From Trichostrongylus colubriformis (Eukaryota; Nematoda; Chromadorea; Rhabditida; Trichostrongylidae), in the NCBI GenBank assembly GCA_963978905.1, contig OZ022256.1, positions 30,529,426 through 30,593,425 of the forward strand: a stretch of 64,000 nt of DNA. Reading direction: 5' to 3'. The translations under genes were made by a program, and so were the position numbers. Every line of letters starts with the position of its first letter. The stretch's first letter is position 1. The notes beneath the pieces were generated by a model, which was not told where the DNA came from, did not search any database, and saw only the letters and a list, made by a program, of their open reading frames with translations. This document shows, piece after piece, positions 25,201 to 37,200 of this stretch.

Positions 25201-28200
25201 AGCTGGCTATGCCCATAAAAGCTAAACAAGTGTGGCCAGCTCGGGTGCGAGGGGGTGTAGAGCTATGATGACGCAATTTCGCGGCGCAGTCGGTATTGAT
25301 AGTTGCTCGGTGTTCTAGCAATGTACATTTAGGTTTTGTCTTGCTTTGCTCCCATCACCGTCGTCTTTTTGGTTGTAAGAACCGCAATGATATATGCGGC
25401 CTTTATTCATCCATGAAAGTGTGTGCCGAATATGAATTCTTGATAAAGCGAGCGGTTTCCATCAGAGAAGAAATGCCGAGTTTTTCCTTCCTTCCTACTC
25501 TTCACCTCTCACCGTGAAAATTTTCTAGATAATAACATCATTTCACATCACAAGTAAATCTTCGCCATTCTCTCGGTGCTCCTATGGCCAGTAGACCCAA
25601 AAATATAGAGTGGTGTTATATAGAGATAAAATATAGACCCATGAAGAATCCATTATGGTTTTCACGGTATAACGTTTCCATACTCAGTTGTTCCTGTTCT
25701 GATCCCCTCACGGCCAGGTTCTGTACCATTCTTCACCGAAGAAATCGCGTGTCGAACTTCGAAAAGGAGAACTGAAGGAACGCTTGAGATTTTTGCTGGA
25801 GCGGACCTCCTGCTCGAGATTCCTGGCGGGTGGACTTGGCTGTTGAAGAGGTCCGAATGGAAGTCGTAGATGACCTCTTTCAGTGACTGCTTTGGGAAGC
25901 AGTAATTGTAGCGTTCGGACGACGAAGACCGGCCATTTCAGTTTTGTAACTAAAAAAAACTTCGTCGGACCATGCGGATGCTCCTACCACCCTGTGCTGC
26001 TTACGCCAGCACTGCTGCTCTTCTCTCCTTGTGCCTTTTTGTATCGCCTCTCTCTCATTGCACCGCAAGTTCGGACGTCAGTTGGCAATCATGTGCGGCT
26101 CGTGCGGCTCCACCAGCTTCCGAAGACTATCAAACCCCTGCTTTCTTGGCATTAACGTGAAGATGTTCAACGAGCCGACGTACTCGTCGTCGATTCCGAT
26201 GCAAGGGTTCATGCGTTGAAAGTACAGATGACCATCTTAGTCTTTCTCGATTTGCACAGCCCTCATGAAACTATAGCGACCTCTCCCGAGCAGACCTGCC
26301 CAACGCTGCCACGTCGGAGGCTCCCTTTCCGGGTTCCGGGGAATGAGTCCCATCCTTATTGCTGTTTTCGGCAAGATGAAAACCCATGAGTTGCTTGCTA
26401 TGCCCTTTCACGAGGGCTGGGTATACTTCGGGTAGCTAGCCATATTATCTCGAAGTAGACTTGTGGCTTATTTCTTGGAGGCGTCCCTGGACCGCCTCCC
26501 ATGTACCTTCAAGTCGTTAGAATCAGGATAACATTTGCATCGTACAGAACGCCCCCCCCCCATACGTATGCATTGAACGTCTGCATGGATACAGAGGGTA
26601 TGAATGAGCTCAGCACGGCAGAAACTGCAAGTTCATCTCCTGAATCCACCCGGATCTCAGGGCAAATGCATGGAGCTTTTGGTCTGCGATTAGCCCCCCC
26701 CCCCCCTCCGCCACCTGGGGTGCGCCACGTATACCACATAACGGCTCCAGATCTTTCAGCGAGAGAGGTCCCTCGGTAAACGAGATCCGTAGACTCAACC
26801 TAACCCTTCACTCAGCACAGTCAGCGATATATTTGGTTTTCACTCCGCTGCATTTTGCTGTGCTTTTGAACACATAGTCCCGAACTTTGGTTCGACCAAA
26901 ATCGACTGCTGGACACATAATGACAAGCACATACTAATTTTTTTATGAATATGGTGCTAATACTAAACGAGTAAACTTCGAGCGAGTTTCTACTGAGGGC
27001 CGCATATTTCCCTGTGGTATAATTCATCATTTTGTGAAATCTCCGAAGTCTCCGCACCTCTACGCCGAGTGGGGTGTGATCTGTTCAATCTATGACAAAG
27101 AGCAGTATTTTTCGAAGGAATTCGGTCCTATTGAACCACAGATTAGCAGTTTTGTTGGGTCTTGGCTGCAGTGGGTTATGAAAATTGGTAGTTATATCGT
27201 TAACTATAGTATTGGGCAGCGATATGTGGAGCCCTTGTGAATCTTGCATAGTCTAAACGAAATAGGTTGTAGTGCACGAATTATGGTTGAAACTACTGGG
27301 GGTGCCAAAAAAAAGTAATTTTGTCTCGTCCACTTTCACCCCACTTTAGTCGAACTACAGTAAATTCTATTGAGGTATTCACATACCCAGATTCAAGAGC
27401 AGACCTCACTCTATCACTATACTCCGTGGCAGCCTTCTGCACGAATAGGAACGAGAGCGAGGAAAGAGTGAACAAGATGTGTCACCTCAACTGGGCAAAA
27501 TCCGAAATTTCGTCGCCCTCGTTCACAACCTTGCTGAGGTCCGTTCACTCTGGGTACCTAAGGGGATTCATACTGGGTGGTGTTTTTTAGGATCCCCTTT
27601 TTTCCGGGTTCCTAGCGTCCTTCGTTTCCAAGAGCCAAAACGTGCACTTACCACTGAAACCCCTCCGGAGGCGGATTTGGGCATGAAAATGATCCTTCGG
27701 ACCATAGCAGCCTTGTCCAAGCAGCAGGGGCTCTGTGACTTCCATGAACCGAAGGGCCAATCCTTAGGAAGCTTCCCACAAAAGACCTACCATGGAACCC
27801 GGCTCCACTGTTTTAAGGGGACCTTGATACCGTGGGTGCTCCAAAGCCCGACTGCGCCGCTTAAAGGTTCTATATTTTTATGAAAATGAAACTAGTGAGT
27901 CTCAGCTTGTTCCTGCTTTTAGAGGAACATTTCGGGAATATTTTGCCCCAATACTTTCATTTCTTTCGTTTCCCTATGTTTTGTATAATTGGGAGATGTG
28001 AGCCGTGGGCAAAATTACTTTTTTTTTGGCACCCCCTGTATATGCGTTACCACGGGTCGAGTGAAAGGGTTACGCATTATGCACTGCTAGCCATATGCAC
28101 AGTCGTAATCGCATATTTTGGTGGGAAAACTTCAACAGCTATACACGCAGCTGTAAAAAGTTCAATCTTTGTTCTCACTCTTAATGACTGCGATGAGTTC

Positions 28201-31200
28201 TCCAACTCAATACTGCGAGCCTTTTTTCTGAGAAATGCATCCAAACTTAGGCGGTCATTGGCATAAAGTCCTTGGTAGAGGTGATGCTCAGTGATGATCG
28301 ATACTGTTGTTAAAATTCTTTTCATTTATAATGAGATAAAATATGCGCGAAGTTCTGGAACAACCTAGCACATTTCAAAAGTGTGTGATACAATGGTTTA
28401 GATGTGCTTTGACCAATACATATGACAGTGAAATCCTACGCTCCAAACCAATTAGGACCAGAATTACTGCTCGAAAAAAGACTGGAGAGATCAAATCTGA
28501 GAATTGATTGATCTGTTTTGTGATCTATAATATGAACCCTTGTCCATCTAGAAAAATGTTACAAGTATTTCGGAACACCAAATGGTGATGGCAACTTTCA
28601 GGGATTCATTGACGACTACTGCTATTCAGTGAAATCATTTGCGGATCTCACAAATGGTGTGATCATAGGGTGAGTTCTTTTCTTGTAATGTGCCGCACCA
28701 GTAGACGTGTACTGAAATCCATACTAGATTCATCACTTTGCGGTCCTAGTTGAGAATAATACCCCACTTGTTTCCATACAGAGGTGATCGCGGCTGGTCA
28801 AGTCAGCCGGGGTCATGGTCCGCGGGTCATGACATGAGGATTACGGGGGCTCGGATGATTTTTACGTCCGACCCCTCGGCCCTGAACTTTCCACCGTATC
28901 AAAAAAAGTTTTGTTTTGTCCAATACTTGAGTCCGTAAGTAACACTTGAGTTAATATAGGAGTTTTCCGAGCATGAATTGAAATATCAGGTAGCTGTAGA
29001 AGTTTCCACTCACATGATCAGAAGTAAATAGAGCGCAAACTTCAATAATATTTTATGACACTACACAATGTGCCTCAAAAGTACAGCTTCAACCTAGCGA
29101 TAGCTATATTTAGACTAGATCAGCTATCCCCTTCCAAATTGCAACCAGTAGCTCTTGATGGCTGTCACTATTAGAAGTATAAGTGAAACTGAACACAAAA
29201 ATGCATTATTTGTATTTGCTTCGACTGCTTCTTTCGAACATCGCGGTATCTCAAAAGTATGGGTTTTCTTGGGAGTTCAAACTACTCCAGCGGTAGATCA
29301 AACAAAAATAGTAACAACAACAGTTCCGAAGTTGTGGCTGTCCTTCTCTTTCAATTAATCTTCAGTCGTCCGCCTTGGCATGTTCTGGATACGCCACGAA
29401 ATCGTTACAGCGTCGCCCTTCCCAAGTCTCTTGGATGGCGCCCTCCAACTGTAAGACGCTGCTGAATTTCTCATTGGAATTCTTTTGCGGCGATTCGCCT
29501 GACCGTTGAAAAGATTGTCATTTTTGCTCCAAACTTCGCGTTTTTACGGCAAACTCATGAATAGGAGCATTATCTTGTTTATGCTTAAACCGGATTTTAA
29601 TATCTGCGTGTATGACAAAAAACATTCTGGAGGACGTCTTGGTAGGCACTGGAGTCGAAGCGATTTGTGCTGAATGCTATTTTACTCCCATTAACACGTT
29701 GGCGACATTGCGTCCTAATGCTGGGACGCACATTTTCTGCCGCGTGGGACAATGCGTCCCAATGGTGGGATGCAGCACAGGAACTTCCTTTTATCAACCG
29801 ATTTGAAATTCACTAATAGTCAATTTTGATCAACATCCGCAAGGGCATCTAGGGTGAACATGGTCCGCTTGCATCTTTTCAATAAGTTTCTTTTTTCATG
29901 CTTTAACTATATAATGGGTTGGAATAAGTTCCCGCGGTTTTTTGTTCTGTTTTCACATTGTTCCCTTTATCTTTCGACAAAGCTTATATGTTTTCGATAG
30001 AGCTTTGTGCTCTATGAAACGCTACTATATGTTTTTCGATTCCTTTGATCGCCTAATATTCATGAGGTTTGCAAATGAAGTAAGCTGAAGGCAAATTTGG
30101 CACTTCACTTCATCTTTCTCGTCTGCTATCGAGATTAAAAACGTATGTGCACATGTTTTGGATGAAGCTTTTCCAGCTCTGCAAAACGGTTTCATTCGTA
30201 TTTGATAGTTTGATTGCTTGCTACTTTAGAGGTTTAGAAATGGAGTAGATTGTAGGAAAAAATCTGCACTTTTGGCTCATCGAGGTCCAAAAAAACTGAC
30301 CTTTCTTACATGAAATCAAATGAGGGAAAAAGACATCCCTGAGCGATCTACTGTTATAATAGAGGGTTCCTTGTACGACAGCGTGTTTGGTGAAATCTCG
30401 ATTCTTCGCGAAAAAAATTTGGGTGGGCTATTACTATGTACCTCATTTCTAAGCTTCAATAATATCAAATTCTGAGAATATTCCAAAGACTAGTGGAATC
30501 AGCTTGTGAAGCAAAAAAGCTCTATCGAAAACATATAGAAGCCTTGTTCAAATATGAAGGGAACGATGTGAAAAACAGAACAAAAAACCGCGGGAGCTTA
30601 TTCCTCAACCCAATAGGAGTGTTTCTTTTAGAAAGATAAGTCCAACCTAGAATATACAAAACTTCTAGTAACACGTTAAATCCACATAATAGATATTATC
30701 ATCAACTAATAATAGATAGGTAATAATGCTTTATACCTATCACATGGTAAGACTTTCCATCACTACCATGCATTTTCTTATAAAAGCCTTTGAGAGATAT
30801 CTAAAATTTCGCAGCACTCAATATTATGGATTAGCGCTCAGGATAGGAGCGAAATTTAGCGAGTTTGGGAGGGTGGTATCAAAAACTGCTCTCTGGGACA
30901 ATGCGTCCCAATGCTGGGACGCAGTTCTCGGCATGGGCGAGCGCGCGATGTCCCACGTGGCAGACACGTGAAAATGCGCGCGGTCGCCAACGTGTTAAAG
31001 CAAGAGAAGGCGGCCCGAACCATAATACTATCACCTGCATTAGTCCTTCGAGTGATAACGTGGCTCCTCCTTCAAATCCCTCCGATAAATTGCCAAGCAG
31101 TGCGCTTTTTTTCAATTCAAATTTCTTCCCATCAGAAAATATCACAAGATCGATACTGCTACGAAAATCACATGTACTACCACGTCGATAAAGTAACCCA

Positions 31201-34200
31201 GCCCAAATTCCTCATTCCATTGATGCGTCCAACTTTCATACTATTTGACAAAAAGGAGTCGGGCACCTCTATGCGCTCTCCGCTCGATGTGGGAATAATA
31301 TTTGAGGAAACGCTGAACAGTGGCTGCGTATCAGGTACCAGTTCTTCGCAAAGCCGTCGCACATCCTGTGCGGAATTCGACGTAGCGGTGGTCCTGCCTC
31401 TCAGAGAGATGTTGCGTTTTTCAGCTCCTCTTTTTCGAACCAGACAAGTCCATGTTACTGCAGAAGTCATGGTCGCTCAAGAATCGGTCCATATCCGTTG
31501 AAATCATGCGAACGCTGACTCCCACATCCTTATGAACACAAAATCATCCTCTTTTGTGCGCGGATAAGTGTGTTCTGCGTGTCATGGCACTGTAGAACAG
31601 ATCTACGGAGGAAAATATCAACACATCAACTTTATAGTATACATCCTGACATATGCAAACAGAAAAGACGGATGAACGTATACTTTTGGGACAAACGTTC
31701 ACTACAAAAACCAACAAATCTTGTGATTTTCTGTTTTCATTTTCACTTATACGTGTGATCGCAGCAACCAAAAGTTACCACTGATTAGCATTCTGGAGGA
31801 AATAACGCTAATCAGTTACCAGTGATTAGCATTGTTTCCTCTAGAAATGTCGATAAGAGAGAGGGTGAGCCTACAATTTTGAGACACACGGTGCAACTTC
31901 ATGATGCTTCATAAAGCCTTATGACACTTTACCTAGCCTTATAACACGCATAACGCTATAAGTGTTACATGATATCTCATAACATCTTAATAATAATTGG
32001 CTCTGAGATCGGTTGTTTGACTAGTACACGAGAAACCGGTGGTGATAACAGCAACGCGAATAAAATGGCGATCGCAAAGCAAAGGTTGGAGGACGAAGGC
32101 TGTGAAGTATTAGGTGTATGCAGAATGAATGGCCGAAACAGACCACTTTTTTCAAGACCTCAAAACTTCGCCTAGACACAACTTTATTCGTCAAAATAAA
32201 ACCCATTCAAATCTACACACCTTTACCAACGATCTGGTAAAGACAGTATGCCTCTCTGATAAAATTCTGGATTGCGAGAATTAATGAAATCAACAACGGC
32301 ATTTTCAACCTGCATCATATCGGCGAACTCTTTCTGACGCAGGTTTGCATCGGAAACCCGGAAAAAGTGGTAATCTGTTGGGGATAGGTCTGGGGAATAA
32401 GGGGGGTGAGGAAGAGTTTCGATACCTAACTGCATCAGTTTTTTCCAGGTGACTTGCGAAGTGTGGGGTTTTGCGTTATCCTGCAACAGGATAGGACCCT
32501 TTCTGTTTGTCAGCGCCGGCCACAGTTTTTGCAACTTTTCTTACATCACAACCAAATCACAGCAGTAGGACTCTGCTGTGATGGTCTGACCAGGTTGCAG
32601 CAGGCTGAAGTGGATTACGCCCTTACAACACCACCAAACAGTGAGCAGCACCTTTTTGGGGTGTAATTCTGGCTTGAGGAAGACTGTAGTAGAAGAACTC
32701 TTTCTACCTGAACATAGCCACGCTTCTTATTGTCTTACGTGACCCATTTTTCATCTACAGTTATGAGGCGTTCAAGGAAGGGGTCCGATTTCCAACGAAC
32801 AAGTAGGTTACAACAAGTGTCATGTCGTGCGTACTGCTGGGCATCGATGAGATCATGTGGAATCCACTTCTGAAGTTTCCTCACTTCGCATTTGAGCGAG
32901 GTGTCGCGAAACTGTGCTCTGGTGAACACCCAGGTCCTCTGCCAGCGCTCTTGTGGTTGTTTCCGGATTTGCTTTTATGGTGGCCATCAGTTCCTCGTCG
33001 TCAAGCGATGATCGTCGACCTTGGTGTGGCCCATCTTGAAGATTAAAGTCTGCAGAAGCAAACCTCGCAAACCAACGGCGCACGGTCCTTTCGGCAGGGG
33101 ACTCCTGGCCCCACGCACGGCTGAGGTTCGAACTGGCTTCGACCGCGAAGTGACCCAGTCTGAACTCATGAAGCATGATCTTGCGAAAACCGTACCTTTT
33201 CATTATGAATTTCGGAGCCTATAAAAAACCTGTTACCAAAGGCCGCCAGCAAGGGAAGTGCGAACTGAAAAGGGCTGAGCAAGACTTACAAGATGGTATA
33301 TTCATGTTGACTCGGGCTAAGAAATAGCGCCAAAAAAAGGCTGCGTATTTGAGATATCAAACGGCCATCTGTTCTGCACTCCTAATACCTCCAGCGGTGG
33401 ATAGCTAAAACATGCTGTTGTTGCGGTAATACATTCCAGCGTTCCGGAGTTATACAGTAATCGCCCTCTTTACGCTGTCTACTAGGCCATGTCTCGAAGG
33501 TTATTCGCTAAGCTGCTCGAGCTGAATATGCATGTAGCCCTGTCTCACCGTATAGACCCAACACCTTCAGCTCCCCTCTTGTTCAACTTTCTACAGAACG
33601 ATGTTTGGATCAAATTTGATGGCTAAAACGGCTCAAGTCCAGCTCCATTACTTCCTCCGACAGCCTGCCTAGTTCCAAAGGAGATGATTCCTGTTGCGTT
33701 ATCGCAGTAGGATGGCAGATTGATTGTGATGGACAGTGTATCACTGGCCGATTATGTTGGTTTTGTTTGCGTAATCTTCTGAGAAAAAGATTCAAAACGG
33801 TGCCCAACTTCGCTACACTCAAGTACATACCCTTCTTCGTTCAGAACAAAAACGGATATGGATAATAGTAAGTTACATTATTATTGCAGTAAAATTGTGG
33901 AGTTGGTCACTGGATGTAATCCTGGGTCCATTATGGGTCGACTACGCAATCCATGTGGCGATCGGTTGAGGAAGATTGGTAATGTGAAAACTTGCTTGCA
34001 AGTGGCTGCTGAAAAAGGCGTAGATGTCGGAGGTAGCAACAGTTTCCCATTTTGAGGATCGTTACCGTATTTGTAGTTCGCACTCAATATGAAAATCCAT
34101 TCTTCAGGTATCAAAGCAGAATCGGTGGTGGCTGGATCTAAAGACACTCTCCTGGAGTTGCTATGGAAACTCGTAGGAGTTTATGTGGTGAGTTCATGTC

Positions 34201-37200
34201 GAGCTCGCCTAATATTATTTTTGTAAATCTTTTCCTCGCAGAGTGTGGATGATGAACGCAAGCTGAGACGAGCGTCGCTGGCGCTCACTCACACCAATGG
34301 TGGTTTAGGAGTCAAATACGGAGCTGTTAGTGCTGATGCTAAAGGAGAACAACTGGTTCTTCATGTGTGCAAACAAATTGGTCTACACCTGGGGATCGAG
34401 GTAATCTTGCTGTATATTCGACACTATTTATCTCGACTCTGGGGAAAACTGCTGATCAAAACAGGTCTCGCAACAGGGTGAAGAACGTGAGGGTGAGGAA
34501 GGGTAAAGAAGAATGAAGTTTAATCGCCTAGTATGTATCAGACTCCTGGTAAAATTGTTTGCAATGTCTTCGCTCTCCGCATTGTTCTGAAAATAAATTG
34601 GATTTTTCCATTGCAGCTCCATTTGGGGGCCCCATTCATTGTAGCAGGTGTCCCCTCATATCTCTTATTCTCAGTTCACGTTGGACATTTGTAAGCTTGG
34701 ACGTTGTTTCCCACTCCTGGGTGGTTTTCAGATCAAGTTAGATGTGCGTCACTTAAATAGGAAGCGCGCTCGAGCGTTTCCACCCGGTTTTGGACTGGCC
34801 TATATCCCCACAAACAAATAATGAACTATCAGTTAGCCCGCCGCTTTTTTGGTTCTTACCAAACCTCCGTGGCTCCTTCAGAACTGCAAACCCAGGACAT
34901 ACATTAAGGTTGGCTAAAAGCATGTCCATATCGAGTTCGCCTTAGCAATCCACTGTGAGAATGACGAGCAAATTGAACTTGACTCTAAGCATTCCTAAGC
35001 GTACCTGCTTCATGAAATAAGGATACGCTGTAACGCAGGTAACGTCGCGAAATAATGAAATAAGGATACGCTGCAAATTCGCCAATTTGACGCCTCGGCA
35101 TGGTGCCAGGAGGAGATGTTTCTATTATAAATTTGTTTTTCCCTTTTACTTTTTCCTTTGTTCTTTCTTATATTGTTTCTACATGTACTTACATGAATGC
35201 TAATGTAGTTGGGAATGGCCACTCCACTGCGCTGCGAGTCAGGTGCTACAACCAACGTTGGCCCGCTGCCCGTAGCGTACAACTCGGAAAGTCAGTGTGT
35301 TGATCCGAATGGGATGCGAGTTCACACCACAGCGTCGCGCTTTTGAATTTTTCACTGATTATCGCTTCTAGCCTTCAGTGTTCGTTACAAAATGCTCATT
35401 TCTTTGCATCTTCCTCTTGTTTCGGACCCCTTCCGATTCCTTTAAAGAAAGTATTGTTCCCATACGGGCTCTTGAAGAAGTGGCGAGCAGTCAAAGCGAA
35501 CGAGGACCGCGCAATGATGAGAATTGTGTACCGGGACTGCACTGGGCGTGTTTCTCGGGTGGCGAGAAGCAATTCGTGGATGCTTCTAGTATATCACGTA
35601 TCACAACATCAATTGTCCGATTTTCTTTGCGCGACTCCCATTACAGCGTCCAGACCAGAGCGCGACAGGATGGGCCGTTGCATCGAAGATGGGGCCTTCT
35701 CGGAGAAACCCCGACACAAAGTCCCAACGGTCGACAGACCATGGTTATATGTTCAAATTGAAGTCGTTTTCCTTGAACCCGCAATACCGATTTTGTGCCA
35801 TGACGCGAAATGAAGCTGAAGGTGCCTTCGCGTTACATCGCGACGTTACCTGCGTTACAGCGTATCCTTATTTCATGAAGTAGGAGTGTTGGAGTGTTCA
35901 AGACGAGCACTTAAACTCGTCCACACTACGTCTGTTCTACCGTAGGCCAAAATTACCTCCTTCCGGTGTCTTCAAATGACCTCAGGTCTAATCTTGAATT
36001 CTGCATCGAATCGCTCCCCCCAAAATTCTAGTGCTACCAATTGTAGCATTTCATCTGGGGCTTTTGTGTTCGAAGATATGTACATTGTTGCTTAGATTGT
36101 ACATTCGTTCATACTGTGAATAGAATCCTGTAGTTTAACGATTGGAAGTGTAAAATAAACTTGGACGTAATTTTTATCCCAAAATTTTGTCGGCCATTCA
36201 TATTTACTCGGACCGAAAATTAATTCGTAGTTTACTTGAAAACCGTGCAGGTTGATCAACTGGACGACCTCCGTGATGGACGTGTGCTATCTGGTGCCTG
36301 GCGCATTTTCAACGTTCACGCTCCCGATATTCGCCTGTATCCAGGCGAATCCCTATTTCTCAAAGTTGCGAATGCGGTGAGTTTTTCACTCGCTACACTT
36401 TCGAGCCTGTCTGAGCGAATTTCATATCGGACAGGGTTCAGGGTTTCATAGCTATTCATCGTAGTGTAAGCTAGTGAAACGAAGTAACAAAAATTTAGGC
36501 TTTTTCTTGGTTTCTGAGCATCACCGATTAGACATTTTTCAAGTTCTTCGACGATGTAAAACGCTTTTGTAGTACCCATTAAGCATTTACTACAAGATTT
36601 TCACTGATCACAGGCTGCCTCTGATCTCGATATACCGTGGGGCTTGCACAACTCTATCGGCTTGTTCACAGTCTTCTATCTTTCTGGTCTGTTTTCGATC
36701 CGGGAGGTTCATGATGCAGCTGTTCGTATTCAAAGATCGTATAGATCCTACAGATTCTTCAAAACATTAAAAGTAGGTTTTAACCTTTTCGTAACGTAAT
36801 GTGTTTAATCAGCTTTCTCATTTCCATTCGATTTCAGATACTGCTGCAAGATGCGAGGTCTGGAGCGCGCACCTCTGGTGTGTATGATCGCTCTTCGCTT
36901 TTGAAAACATACGTTGTGAGCCCTATAGGTGGCGGTGGAGCACAGATTTCCAAATCAAATACTGTTAAAGGAGAAGAAGCAAGAAGAGCTTTAGGGTTTG
37001 TCGAGTCAAATTTTCGAGAGGTCGAAGCAGGTCTCAATGAGGTTTTAGAGAGGTGCAAGAAAAGATTGAATTGGATAAGTCGATGACAAGTCATGAAAAG
37101 GAGCAGCATGGTAGAAACATAATACTTAGTGATTCTGCTGTGAAAATTCAGGTGAGTATGAAGTTTTAATGCTCACAAGAAACCTCGTGAAATGACAGCT

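Noticed and set aside
26501..26779. Proline-rich frame over poly-C tracts as a small gene
   Set aside because: The proline run is a translated poly-C stretch; no splice or homology support.
27479..27883. 134-codon frame in the CAGGGGGTGCC element as a transposase
   Set aside because: It has no DDE/DDD motif, is interrupted in the old copy near 2150, and the two open copies are too similar to show selection.
27264..28371. A further mariner with ends near 27264 and 28371
   Set aside because: GTTCTGGAACAACCTAG at 28355-28371 looks like a mariner right end, but the left candidate (ATAGGTTGTAGTGCACGAAT) matches only over its first bases and no transposase motif is present.
35343..35813. 156-codon open frame as a gene
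   Set aside because: It lies inside an inverted-repeat element, has no recognisable domain, and overlaps another frame of similar length.
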